A stretch of 64,000 bases of DNA. Source: Sphingobacterium psychroaquaticum (GTDB taxonomy: Bacteria; Bacteroidota; Bacteroidia; Sphingobacteriales; Sphingobacteriaceae). The translations under genes and the position numbers were made by a program. The stretch spans positions 560,475 to 624,474 of the forward strand of contig NZ_FXAU01000001.1 of assembly GCF_900177625.1 (NCBI RefSeq), written 5' to 3'. The notes under the pieces are model-generated. The model was given only the letters and a program-made list of their open reading frames with translations, was not told the origin of the DNA and made no database searches. This document shows, one piece after another, positions 9,577 to 18,217 of the stretch (the first letter of the stretch is position 1; each line of letters opens with the position of its first letter).

Positions 9577-10929
9577 ATGTCCAATATACTATGTAAGGTA
9601 TGGGTGGCTGTCTTATGCATTGTTTTTTGCAACTGCAGCACTGCGGATCCACAAGATGAAACGGATGGAAATCCACCGAATAAGGAAATTCCGACATCGC
9701 CCCATACCGATTTTGTTGAAACACCGCAATTAAAGAAGATTAAAGGAAATTCCATACAAATTGATCCAGATGTTCTCCTGAAACAGGGGATTTCTCCCCA
9801 ACAGTTAGTTGCTGACCTTAAAATGGCGAATATTAAGTCGGTTCATTTTTTTATTGTAAACACATGGGAGGGGCAAAAAAATGATCAGTTGATGCCACCG
9901 GCACACATCAAGGCGTTAAAGGAAGAAGGCATTGCAATTTGGGTGATGCTGCTAGGAAATTGTATTTATGGAACATCAAACCTCCCTGCGGAGTGGGAGA
10001 TGGGTTTATTAAAACCTTATCCCGATCCAGGACTTAAATTCTATTCTTTTCACCACCCTGAATTTGTAAAATGGCAGGTTCAACGGGTGAAAAATATTTT
10101 AGGAAACTATGATATTGATGGCGTTGAGTTCGCAGAAAGCTATTTCCCCGAATGGAAAACAATAGACGGGAATGGCTTTTATGGTGATGTGAGCACCTAT
10201 GCGCTAAAGAAATTTACAGCTAAATATGTGGGAGAAAATCGACCTACTTTAACATTTGAGTATATCAAAAAGGATCCATCTTTATATACGAAATGGATGG
10301 ATTTTAGAGTAGATGCAATTATCGAGTTTAATAAACAAATCCAGGCTGCGATTAAGGAAACAAGAAAAGAGGTGTTGTATGCGGCATGGGGAATGGGTAT
10401 GCGAAGAGGGACTTTGGCTGAGATCAGAGAACATTATGGACTTGATATGTTACGGATTGTAAAAGAGGTACAGCCTGATGTTTTTGTTTTACAGACCTCA
10501 GCTCAAGACTGGGGAGATCCCAAATTGCCGGTAGATTATTTAAAGGACTATGCGCCGATGGCCAAAGCTATACAAGAAGCAAACGCTCGTGTTGCTCTTA
10601 GTATACAGGCCGATATCGTGTCGCTGGGTTATAGCAACCAAACGGTGGAAAAAAGGTATCCCGAATGGTGGCTGCAATTTTATGACCTGTCCTTGAAATC
10701 CGGATACTATACCAATACAGCCTATGAATATGCCTTCGCAAAGAAGGACGGCATTTGGTTGAAAGGAAATGTCAGCGACCTTAAACCGCGAAAGCTTTAT
10801 AAAGAGGCTTCCTTGCAGGGGGCGGTTTTAGCAGAGTCTGTAGTTCCTTTATCTGTTGTAAGGGAACAAGGAGAACGGTGGAAGCTCGTTTACACGGAAA
10901 AGGGATTGGGTTGGTTTTACATTGATTAA
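9577..10929 (+). CDS. TIM-barrel lipoprotein, possible new glycoside hydrolase type
   Basis: The protein has 450 residues. The N-terminus is hydrophobic with several cysteines; C20 in FCNCSTAD is the likely lipidation site although asparagine at -1 is unusual. A proline/acid-rich linker follows to about residue 50. The rest reads as an eight-strand barrel: IKSVHFFIVNTWEG, GIAIWVMLLGN, YDIDGVEFAESYFPEW, VLYAAWGMGM, PDVFVLQTSAQDWG, ARVALSIQADIV. The YDIDGVEF-E segment recalls the barrel strand of GHL10-like hydrolases (YDIDGIH-DD), but the rest does not place it in a family I recognise. The setting between an esterase and a DUF4434 protein supports a glycan-active role. It could also be a non-catalytic binding barrel. 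Function is inferred. Confidence 0.55.
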   Translation: MSNILCKVWVAVLCIVFCNCSTADPQDETDGNPPNKEIPTSPHTDFVETPQLKKIKGNSIQIDPDVLLKQGISPQQLVADLKMANIKSVHFFIVNTWEGQKNDQLMPPAHIKALKEEGIAIWVMLLGNCIYGTSNLPAEWEMGLLKPYPDPGLKFYSFHHPEFVKWQVQRVKNILGNYDIDGVEFAESYFPEWKTIDGNGFYGDVSTYALKKFTAKYVGENRPTLTFEYIKKDPSLYTKWMDFRVDAIIEFNKQIQAAIKETRKEVLYAAWGMGMRRGTLAEIREHYGLDMLRIVKEVQPDVFVLQTSAQDWGDPKLPVDYLKDYAPMAKAIQEANARVALSIQADIVSLGYSNQTVEKRYPEWWLQFYDLSLKSGYYTNTAYEYAFAKKDGIWLKGNVSDLKPRKLYKEASLQGAVLAESVVPLSVVREQGERWKLVYTEKGLGWFYID

Positions 10930-10952
10930 TAAAAAATTTGATAAGAAAAATA

Positions 10953-12467
10953 ATGAAATTAAAATATATAACACTGATGCTGCTGTTTTGTGCGCTGGGA
11001 AAGACAATGATGGCACAGAGCATAAAACCATTAAAAGGGACATGGTTGAATATCCCTTATCAGGATGTTCGTAATAAGTACATGAATCCGGCACATGTTG
11101 ATGGTATGAATCCTGTTTTTTGGAAGACTAAAATTAAGGAGTATGCCGACATGGGACTTTCTTATCTGGTAATTATGGCAGTCGCGAATGAGGGGAAATC
11201 CTTTTATCCATCTGCGTTTATGGCACCAGCCTATCCGGTAGGAAAACAGAGTCCTGTCGAAGCTATTATGGAGGCTGCAGATGCGCATGGCATGCATGTT
11301 TTTATGAGTTGCGGTTGGGCCGTTGATCAGGACGATAATATTCGCGACCCAAAGATTAAGAGCATACAACAGGAGATCATGAAAGAAACAGCGCGTCTTT
11401 TTAGCCACCATTCTTCTTTTTATGGCTGGTATCTGCCCGTTGAAGATAGCATGGAACCTATCCTTCCGGAGCATGGTGTAGAGGCTGTTAATACGCTGAC
11501 TGCGATGGCGCGAAGCCTCACCCCGCAAGCTAAAATAATGATCTCACCATATGGTATTTGTTATGCTGATATGGATAATCCAGCTTTTGCTGCGCAGGTC
11601 AAAAAGTTAAAAATTGATATTATTGCCTATCAAGATGAGGTAGGTTGTGTTCGGGAACCAATGCCGCTCCCTCGTATGAAGGCGAATTTCAAAAAGTTAG
11701 GTGAACTGCATCAACAGACAGGAATTCAGTTTTGGTCTAATGCTGAATCTTTCACTTGGGAAAAGGAGGATAACTCCCGAGAGTCTGCTTTAATTCCAGC
11801 GGCCTTCCCTCGGTATTTATCACAGATTGTTGGTGCCACGATGGCGGGGGCTGCAAATGTAATCAGTTTTTCAGTTTACGGAACAATTGATAATGCCTAT
11901 TCTACTATGCCAATTGGACAACCGATCGAGGCTGCGCAGGCATATCTTGACTTCACGGATTGGCAGCAACGCAAGGGGAGATGGCCGCTGTTGGAGCGTA
12001 CATTTAAGGGGGACCTTAAACATGATGGTGTTGCTGCACACGTGAAGTATGAAACAAATCCAGCCTCCAAATATAATAAGGGGAATTTGGTCGATGGTAA
12101 GTTGGGACAAGAGGACTATAGGACTGAAAGCTGGTTAGGCTTTGATGGGGGCAAGATGAGTGTTGTCGTAGACTTGAAAAAGAAAATGCCTATAAAAACT
12201 ATGGCCGCCCGATTTTTACAGTATCAGCCAGCAGCTATTTCTTTGCCAAATACCGTTGATTTCTATGTGTCGGAAGATGGCAAAAATTATGAAAAAGTGA
12301 AAACGGTCGCGATGTCTACCTCCAAAAATAATCGTCACGATTGTTGGATAGATATAGCGTTACTTGATGGTTGTAATGCTACGGGGCGCTATGTGAAAAT
12401 TGTAGCTCATCAAGATGCCGGGAATTGGATCTTTTGTGATGAGATATTAGTGAATCCTTTATTTTAA
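10953..12467 (+). CDS. Secreted DUF4434 TIM-barrel protein with C-terminal discoidin-like domain
   Basis: I take the ATG at 10953 (504 residues), because it gives a clean signal peptide MKLKYITLMLLFCALGKTMMAQ; a TTG at 10938 would only add five charged residues. The barrel starts with GTWLNIPYQD and carries the blocks PVEAIMEAADAHGMHVFMSCGW, HHSSFYGWYLPVEDS and FWSNAESF. E164 and E265 are candidate catalytic residues by comparison with the paralogue at 580-1983. From about residue 365 there is an F5/8 type C (discoidin-like) beta domain (GNLVDGKLG, WLGFDGGKMSVVVDL, VDFYVSEDGKNYE, GRYVKIVAH), often a carbohydrate-binding module. It is the last gene of locus A, 23 bases after the lipoprotein gene. 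A glycan-degrading role is inferred. Confidence 0.75.
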   Translation: MKLKYITLMLLFCALGKTMMAQSIKPLKGTWLNIPYQDVRNKYMNPAHVDGMNPVFWKTKIKEYADMGLSYLVIMAVANEGKSFYPSAFMAPAYPVGKQSPVEAIMEAADAHGMHVFMSCGWAVDQDDNIRDPKIKSIQQEIMKETARLFSHHSSFYGWYLPVEDSMEPILPEHGVEAVNTLTAMARSLTPQAKIMISPYGICYADMDNPAFAAQVKKLKIDIIAYQDEVGCVREPMPLPRMKANFKKLGELHQQTGIQFWSNAESFTWEKEDNSRESALIPAAFPRYLSQIVGATMAGAANVISFSVYGTIDNAYSTMPIGQPIEAAQAYLDFTDWQQRKGRWPLLERTFKGDLKHDGVAAHVKYETNPASKYNKGNLVDGKLGQEDYRTESWLGFDGGKMSVVVDLKKKMPIKTMAARFLQYQPAAISLPNTVDFYVSEDGKNYEKVKTVAMSTSKNNRHDCWIDIALLDGCNATGRYVKIVAHQDAGNWIFCDEILVNPLF

Positions 12468-12576
12468 GAAGATAACCCTGTTCATGATTCCATATATTTT
12501 GGCAATTATGAACAGGCCTCTTATTGATAAGATTAATAAATAAGACGTTATTCTGGAAGGTGAAGGATATCCCTCT

Positions 12577-13218
12577 TTATTTCCAGAATTTCCACCATTT
12601 TTTTGAGTCTTCGGACTCCTCAGATGGTGTATCCGTTTCCTGAACAACGACAGGTGTTGACGGTACGATGGGAGCTTTCGGAGTAGGAGCGGTGTATACA
12701 GCTTCTATTTCGCGATCCTCCTTATCATGCATATTCTCTTTGATTCGGTATCTATATGCTTTTGCATCGGGCTCTATTTTCCAGTACGACTCACCCAATA
12801 CATTCGACATCTGCTTCCAGATGACTTCTGAAATATCATCGTGATTTTCTTCTACATCAAGCTCATCTCCATGCTCGTCTACCGTTTCGCCTTCAACATT
12901 CATAACGGCCCGTAAGATCTTATTATTCTCGCTGTGCGTAAACGCAAATAGCATAGATGTTTCGGATATAGCAAAAGTGAAAACTTGTAATTTAGGTGCT
13001 TTAAAATCATCACCTAGGGATTCTGTGTTTCCGAAAATCAAGGTGCCACGGTCGCCAAAATATACATCGAAGATGCCTTCTTCTTTCCAGTTTTCCGAAG
13101 CGGTTTCAAAATCAATCTCCGAATCTAAGACTAAATTTTCTCCAAGAATATTGGAAAGTTCGGTGATATTGTCTTCCAAATTTGCATTAATAGCGATGCC
13201 AGCAATATTAAAACCCAT
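12577..13218 (-). CDS. Unknown acidic protein with tryptophan-rich C-terminal tail
   Basis: The protein has 213 residues and I do not recognise a family. There is no signal peptide or membrane helix. Residues 1-150 look like a globular alpha/beta domain (MGFNIAGIAINAN, IFDVYFGDRGTLIFGN, VFTFAISETSMLFAFTHSE) with many Asp/Glu residues. Residues 165-200 are a disordered Pro/Thr/Val/Glu linker. The protein ends in KKWWKFWK, an amphipathic basic-aromatic motif that could touch a membrane or a partner protein. The gene is a single unit, convergent with locus A and divergent from lysO with a 177-base gap. It has normal codon use for the window, so it seems a resident gene. Function unknown. Confidence 0.7.
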   Translation of the reverse strand: MGFNIAGIAINANLEDNITELSNILGENLVLDSEIDFETASENWKEEGIFDVYFGDRGTLIFGNTESLGDDFKAPKLQVFTFAISETSMLFAFTHSENNKILRAVMNVEGETVDEHGDELDVEENHDDISEVIWKQMSNVLGESYWKIEPDAKAYRYRIKENMHDKEDREIEAVYTAPTPKAPIVPSTPVVVQETDTPSEESEDSKKWWKFWK

Positions 13219-13395
13219 TTCTAATGTTTTATGATAAACAAATTTCTGTTCTAGGACGCGAACTTAATTATAAACGATTTGTTTACCAAGTTTTGTAAAG
13301 AGCTTGGGAAAAAGATGACGTAATTTATTTTTCGTTCGACGAAAGCTGACTTTTATCCTGTAACTTTACAGTCAACTGAAACCAAGGCTACATAT

Positions 13396-13665
13396 ATGTT
13401 AACTGTATTTTTTGTTATGCTGCTCGGGGTTGCTATTGGTATTGGGGTGCGACGCATACCTGCCGTAAGACATACCGGTAAGTGGGTCTCCATAGTGATC
13501 TATATTTTGCTTTTCCTGCTTGGCAAAGAAGTAGGCGGAGATAAGCAATTGTTGGCAAGTTTGAGCACGCTAGGGCTACAAGCGTTGCTTATTACTGGAG
13601 GTGCAGTGGCGGGAAGTATTTTGTTCGCTACATTTATCTTTCGTTTCTTTTTTGAAAAAAAATGA
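13396..13665 (+). CDS. LysO N-terminal subunit (split lysine exporter)
   Basis: The protein has 89 residues, nearly all membrane: hydrophobic stretches at about 1-18, 29-43 and 58-82, with GIGVRRIP between the first two. It matches the N-terminal third of LysO/YbjE (DUF340), the L-lysine exporter known from E. coli as one chain of about 300 residues. Its stop overlaps the start of the next gene in ATGA (13662-13665), which implies translational coupling. The split form occurs widely in Bacteroidota, so this is a two-subunit arrangement and not a frameshift. A TAACTTTA at 13361 is one base off the -7 promoter consensus. Confidence 0.82.
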   Translation: MLTVFFVMLLGVAIGIGVRRIPAVRHTGKWVSIVIYILLFLLGKEVGGDKQLLASLSTLGLQALLITGGAVAGSILFATFIFRFFFEKK

Positions 13666-14264
13666 AAGGCAGCTTAATTATTATCGGTTTTTTTATCGTT
13701 GGCGTCTTAGTGGGAATGGGGGATTATATACCATCAGATTTATTACCCAAGGACTTGAATCAATATGTGCTATATACATTATTGTTATTGGTTGGCATAA
13801 CAATTGGTTACGATAAAGAATTACTGCGCTCATTGCGAAACACGAATTTAAAAATTCTTTTGGTTCCTATTGGCACCATTTTAGGCACATTATTAGGGAC
13901 TGCATTGATCGGTCTATTTATACCGGAATGGTCTATTACAGAGTGCATGGCTGTCGGATCCGGGTTCGGTTACTATTCGCTATCCAGTATTTTTATCAGC
14001 AAGTATAAAGGTGCAGCTCTCGGAACAATTGCTTTGATGTCGAATATTATGCGCGAAATATTTGCGTTGCTAGCTACTCCTTTGTTAGTGCGCTGGTTTG
14101 GAAAACTCTCTCCAATATCGGTAGCCGGGGCGACCAGTATGGATACCTGTTTACCGATTATCACCCAATATAGCGGACGTGATTTTGTACTGATTGCCAT
14201 AGCCCACGGTATTATTGTAGACCTTACGGTGCCATTTTTAGTAACCTTTTTCTGCTCCTTTTAA
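13662..14264 (+). CDS. LysO C-terminal subunit (split lysine exporter)
   Basis: The protein has 200 residues and about five or six membrane helices. It carries the core DUF340 signature region AVGSGFGYYSLSSIFIS, then GTIALMSNIMREIFALLATPLL and GATSMDTCLPII. In E. coli LysO exports lysine and toxic analogues such as thialysine through the inner membrane; the same role is inferred here together with the 89-residue partner encoded just upstream with a four-base ATGA overlap. The two genes together give about 289 residues, the length of the single-chain protein. A hairpin at 14308-14341 probably ends the transcript. Confidence 0.85.
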   Translation: MKGSLIIIGFFIVGVLVGMGDYIPSDLLPKDLNQYVLYTLLLLVGITIGYDKELLRSLRNTNLKILLVPIGTILGTLLGTALIGLFIPEWSITECMAVGSGFGYYSLSSIFISKYKGAALGTIALMSNIMREIFALLATPLLVRWFGKLSPISVAGATSMDTCLPIITQYSGRDFVLIAIAHGIIVDLTVPFLVTFFCSF

Positions 14265-14307
14265 GGAGTGGTAGTTTCAGGGCTAGAGGGTTATAGAAAA
14301 GATTTAG

Positions 14308-14348
14308 AGCCTAGAAAGCAGAAGTTCTTTCTTGCGAGGCTAATTTTG
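14308..14348 (+). terminator. Probable terminator of the lysO pair
   Basis: Imperfect hairpin between convergent genes: AGCCT (14308-14312) pairs with AGGCT (14337-14341) and AGAAAG (14313-14318) with CTTTCT (14327-14332), with a four-base bulge TGCG, followed by AATTTTG. The stem reads the same way for the opposing mepB gene. Confidence 0.5.
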
Positions 14349-14360
14349 TACGGTGAAATG

Positions 14361-14861
14361 TTAGGTAATGGATAACAGACGCTTTATCCGTTCCATAGCT
14401 GAATCGGAGGTGTCAGATAGATCTACAAAATAAGGAGCTTGCCAAGCTTGTGTTTTTCGAGCTTGTGGATTGTTTACCTCCACCTGTGGGGGATAAATAC
14501 GAAAACCACGTTTTCCTTCTTTTGTGGCGGTTGTTAAAATCTGATGTTGAGCCAGGGCGGCCTTAGGAAAAATGAATAGACCCTGATATTCATCTGTTTC
14601 TGTTAGGATGATGTAGTAATCAACATTATCTGCAAGGTGGAAAGGCTCGGTTTGCCTATTCATATTACGTCGCCATAGGGTGACGAACATACCTAGCTTC
14701 TTTGGGGTAATTTTTGCCTTTCTAAATTTGATGTTTGCACCGCTTAACGCGATGTTGTATCCCCAATACTCAGCAGCTTCAGGATCGTGCTCAATTGCGG
14801 TCGTCTTAAGTTGTAAAGGTGAAAAGAGTACCTTCTCTAATATGTTTATTTCGGTAGACAT
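14361..14861 (-). CDS. MepB-family protein
   Basis: The protein has 166 residues, the usual size of the MepB family. Family blocks are present: ANIKFRKAKITPKKLGMFVTLWRRN, TEPFHLADNVDYYIIL, GLFIFPKAAL and GKRGFRIYPPQVEV, ending in TQAWQAPYFVDLS. MepB was named for the third gene of the Staphylococcus aureus mepRAB operon; its biochemical role is unknown. There is no signal peptide or membrane segment, so it is cytosolic. It lies 35 bases after the thioredoxin gene of locus B on the same strand and could be read through from it, but nothing links it functionally to uptake. No mepA or mepR is in the window. Confidence 0.82.
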   Translation of the reverse strand: MSTEINILEKVLFSPLQLKTTAIEHDPEAAEYWGYNIALSGANIKFRKAKITPKKLGMFVTLWRRNMNRQTEPFHLADNVDYYIILTETDEYQGLFIFPKAALAQHQILTTATKEGKRGFRIYPPQVEVNNPQARKTQAWQAPYFVDLSDTSDSAMERIKRLLSIT

Positions 14862-14896
14862 GCATCAAAGGTACTCTTTTGTTTGCTTCGTGTTAC

Positions 14897-16828
14897 TTAA
14901 AACTTACGTTTGGTGTAGTCGATCATAGCATCCAGATCTTGTAAGATTTTTTCACCTTCAGAACCGACTTTCTTGAATATAATCTGTCCACTAGGCGATA
15001 AGACAAATGTTGTGGGAATCGTTGTTACTTCCAACTTGCTGTTGAACTTTTTGTCTTGGTTATAAAAAACCGGGAAGGTATACCGTTGGTTCTCGGTAGC
15101 CCATTTTTGCGCATCAGCGAGTGTGTTTCCACTTCCTGTATTGAGGATAATAAAGAGCACTTGCGGATCGTTTTTGTACTTCTCATACACTTTTTGCACA
15201 TAAGGGAAGGAGGCTAAGCAAGGTTTGCACCAAGTGGCCCATAAGTCCATGACAACCACTTTACCCGCTAAATCTTTCCGTGTTAACGGTTTGTTGTTCA
15301 TGTCCACAATCGTGATATCAGAAAGGAAATCCTTCTTTAGAACCTTGCTATCTAGATTTTTAAAGTAAACCGATTTCCATTCTTGGTCAAGGGCTACTAT
15401 ATAATCTTGGACTTCGGCCGTTGTCTTGCCTTGTTTCGTTAGACTCGAGCGGAGTGCCGCCTGTACGACTTCATCATAAGGAGCAATGGTGTAGGCAATA
15501 CGTAAGGCTTTTGTCGCTTCCGACCATTTGTCATGGGCGCTATAAAGAGCTGCAATCTCTGTCAATAAATCCTTTGTGGTCAATCCATCAATAACTGCAT
15601 CAAATACTTTCCATGCCGCTTCTTTGTTTCCGGTTTTATAATCTATTAAACCGGAAACAGCGAGCTGTTCAAGCTTCACCTTGTCAATCTTTTCTTGCCG
15701 GAGGTCGTCATGAGCAACTAAATAACCTGTTTCAGGAAAATAGCGAACCAAGGATACAGGGTACTGTTGAATATTATCCAGTATGAGCTGATTTAACACT
15801 TTAGCGGAATCCAGCAAGACATCATGGTCAAGCATTAGCCTTACATAATCCGAGTAAGTACGCCAGGTATAAGGATTTGCTTTTTTCTCCAGAATGCGTG
15901 AGAAAAGTTGAGCTGCCTGCGGTGTATTCTTTGTTTGTATGTAATGGGTGAAAAGGTAGGCATCAACGGCGGAAAAAGCTTCGCTATTACTTTCATTTTT
16001 ATGTCTAGATAACACCTGGATACTGTCCATGACAAGTTGCTTATCTTGATTTTGAAACAGTTTGTTGAATGTATAGCTTAACCCTAATTTGCTATAAGGG
16101 AATTCCTTAATAACGACATTGCGAATTGAATCTACTTTTTGGTTTTCGCCGATAATCAAGAAACCCATGGTGACCTTGTTCAGGTTTCCGTCTACTGTGG
16201 GGTTAGATCGGAAACGCTTTTCGATGACTTGAAGGGCTTTTTTACGCGCAATTTCTTTCGATCTGCCGTTCTGAGCCTGTTTCATCTGGTAATTTAATAC
16301 CCGCAAACGAGCCTCGTAATTATTAGGAAATTGCGCCAGCTCCTTTTCAAAGTAATGCTGTTGCAATGCCTCCACGTTAGGAGCCTTTTTGTTTTGCAAT
16401 CCCATACTATACCCCTTACCGAGATAATTACCTTCCTTCAATACCCCTTTTTCATACACGAAAATCTCATAATGCGATGTGTCAGATGGACGTTGAATAT
16501 AGTTATTTTGTGCATCCGCTATCGTGAAAGAACTAAAGTTTCCATAAGGAGGCATTTTAAACTTAGCTTCCCAAAAGGAGCCGTTCTTCGTCATCCTCAT
16601 CTTGCTCGGTAACTCGTAATAGTTGGAAGTCGAAAAGTTGACATACAACTCTTGAACAGTGTTCGGAAAGATACTCTCCGCCTGATTTAACCGAATAAAC
16701 ACCGTATCATTGGCCTGCGGTTTTTCAGGTAAAATCTGTAATGCCTTTACCTCTTGCGCTTGGACAAAGCCTATGCCTTGACACAGTAGAAGTGCCAGGG
16801 CATAAGCTGTTATTTTGGGGTTAATCAT
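14897..16828 (-). CDS. Large secreted thioredoxin-fold protein (TlpA-like) with helical-repeat middle
   Basis: The protein has 643 residues. A signal peptide covers about 1-24 (ALALLLCQGIGFVQAQ). Residues 27-115 look like a beta-sandwich (NDTVFIRLNQAE). About 140-480 is helical and repeat-like, TPR in character (LFSRILEKKANPYTWRTYSDYV, AAWKVFDAVIDGL, KWSEATKALRIAYTIAP). The C-terminus from about 500 is a TlpA/AhpC-TSA thioredoxin domain with WCKPC (cysteines 534 and 537) and the cis-proline region TTIPTTFV. It should act in the periplasm as a thiol-disulfide reductase. It overlaps susD of locus B by eight bases, so it is part of that operon. Locus E also ends with a TlpA protein, of another architecture. 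Partner and substrate are unknown. Confidence 0.82.
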   Translation of the reverse strand: MINPKITAYALALLLCQGIGFVQAQEVKALQILPEKPQANDTVFIRLNQAESIFPNTVQELYVNFSTSNYYELPSKMRMTKNGSFWEAKFKMPPYGNFSSFTIADAQNNYIQRPSDTSHYEIFVYEKGVLKEGNYLGKGYSMGLQNKKAPNVEALQQHYFEKELAQFPNNYEARLRVLNYQMKQAQNGRSKEIARKKALQVIEKRFRSNPTVDGNLNKVTMGFLIIGENQKVDSIRNVVIKEFPYSKLGLSYTFNKLFQNQDKQLVMDSIQVLSRHKNESNSEAFSAVDAYLFTHYIQTKNTPQAAQLFSRILEKKANPYTWRTYSDYVRLMLDHDVLLDSAKVLNQLILDNIQQYPVSLVRYFPETGYLVAHDDLRQEKIDKVKLEQLAVSGLIDYKTGNKEAAWKVFDAVIDGLTTKDLLTEIAALYSAHDKWSEATKALRIAYTIAPYDEVVQAALRSSLTKQGKTTAEVQDYIVALDQEWKSVYFKNLDSKVLKKDFLSDITIVDMNNKPLTRKDLAGKVVVMDLWATWCKPCLASFPYVQKVYEKYKNDPQVLFIILNTGSGNTLADAQKWATENQRYTFPVFYNQDKKFNSKLEVTTIPTTFVLSPSGQIIFKKVGSEGEKILQDLDAMIDYTKRKF

Positions 16829-18191
16829 TTTGTTCCAATTTAGGATTTGTTAATAAAACTGATGCCGCGATCGGTATCCGCTGATCAGCCGCTTCGAAAT
16901 TCCCTTTTGTTTGGGAAAGCACAGGTACGGCACGGTTGGTGCGTACCAGGTCAAACCAGCGGTGTCCCCATTCCCCAAGGAGTTCTAAGTGTCTATCTTT
17001 TTCCAGTGCTAATGTCACTTGGGCTATAGGGGTGTTCTCGTCGAGTAATGTAAGTCCAGCCCGTTTTCGAATCTGGTTAAGATCGGTAATAGCTTCTTTT
17101 GTTTTTCCTTGTTTTAGTAAAGCTTCTGACCGGATTAAATATTGTTCCGCGAAGCGAAGAACCATATTGTACTCCAGTACTGGAGCGTTTGTTCTTACTT
17201 TATATTTAAACGGCATAAAAAAGGTTTTTCCTCCAGTTGTATATGGTTTCAACCAGTTTTCTTTCCGCTTGTCGTTAGCCTCGTAGCTAGCGAGGGTAGC
17301 GTCATAAATATTGTAATAGGCGCGGGCGGTAGGTTGGGCAGGAACGATCGTGAATCCTTCCCATGTGTTTACACCAGCGGTTGAGGTATTTACCGTTTGT
17401 AATTGCCAGATCGCTTCGTTACTTGTCCTTAAAAACACATCATTTAGGTTATCAAGCAATTTGTAACGGGTGTCACCAATAACATCGGAAGCACTTTTTT
17501 CCGCAGCGGACCAATCTTGATGGTATAAATATACGCGGGCCAGCAATGCACTAACAGCCTTTTTATTTGGACGTGTACGTTCAGATGTAGGGTAGGCGTC
17601 CGCTAAATCTGTTTCAGCAAGTTTCAGTTCATTGATGATGAATGCATATACTTCTTCTTTACTGGATGGACCTAAGGTATTGGATATATTAATGTCGGAA
17701 GTTGTAACTAAGGGAACTTTGTTGAACAGGTTGGTCAGATAGAAATAGTTAAAGGCGCGGACAAATCTTGCTTCGGCCGTGAACTGTTTTTTGACAGCAT
17801 CTGTTAAAGGAGAGACAGCCAAACCTTCAATAATCTTATTACAGTGGTTGATATATCCGTAAGGCTGGCTCCATAGCCGATCTAGGTAACTTGTATTCGG
17901 AGTTATCGTATTTAGTTTGTATTCATCGTAGGTTGTAAATGCAGAGTAATAATCGTCGGAAGCACTGGCTAATACAAGACTGAGTAGCGCGCTGGCGAAT
18001 TGATTATTGAAATTATTCATGGAGGTATAAACACCGACCATAGCTGCTTCTGCGACTTTAGCATCTGCAAAAGCCAAGTCCGCAGCAACCTGATCCTTAG
18101 GGGCGTCAATGTCCAGAAAGCTATCACAAGAACCAAATGTTAGAGATGCACCTAAACAAAGGGATGCTATATATAGTTTATTTGTTTTCAT
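16821..18191 (-). CDS. SusD/RagB-type surface lipoprotein (locus B)
   Basis: The protein has 456 residues. The lipoprotein signal ends in TFGSC with cysteine 22, followed by DSFLDIDAP, the typical start of a SusD. SusD features are FTAEARFVRAFNYFYLTNLFNKVPLV, the RLW--PYGYINHCNKII segment and the C-terminal LEKDRHLELLGEWGHRWFDLVRTNRA block. It is shorter than the SusD proteins of loci A and C. It lies 26 bases after susC and overlaps the start of the thioredoxin gene by eight bases, a sign of translational coupling. It should bind the locus B substrate on the cell surface together with the SusC barrel. Confidence 0.95.
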   Translation of the reverse strand: MKTNKLYIASLCLGASLTFGSCDSFLDIDAPKDQVAADLAFADAKVAEAAMVGVYTSMNNFNNQFASALLSLVLASASDDYYSAFTTYDEYKLNTITPNTSYLDRLWSQPYGYINHCNKIIEGLAVSPLTDAVKKQFTAEARFVRAFNYFYLTNLFNKVPLVTTSDINISNTLGPSSKEEVYAFIINELKLAETDLADAYPTSERTRPNKKAVSALLARVYLYHQDWSAAEKSASDVIGDTRYKLLDNLNDVFLRTSNEAIWQLQTVNTSTAGVNTWEGFTIVPAQPTARAYYNIYDATLASYEANDKRKENWLKPYTTGGKTFFMPFKYKVRTNAPVLEYNMVLRFAEQYLIRSEALLKQGKTKEAITDLNQIRKRAGLTLLDENTPIAQVTLALEKDRHLELLGEWGHRWFDLVRTNRAVPVLSQTKGNFEAADQRIPIAASVLLTNPKLEQND

Positions 18192-18217
18192 GTTATGTGT
18201 CTTTTAAAATTCAAATG

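Noticed and set aside
11031..11528. Open frame of 165 codons on the minus strand
   Set aside because: It is antisense to the DUF4434 barrel domain, with low-quality composition and no recognisable motif.
12477..12516. Inverted repeat CCTGTTCAT/ATGAACAGG after locus A as a terminator
   Set aside because: The loop is 22 bases and no T-tract follows, so it is too weak to list as a feature.
13396..14264. LysO split into two frames as a frameshifted pseudogene
   Set aside because: The pieces overlap in ATGA with proper start and stop, together give the family length, and the split form is widespread in Bacteroidota.
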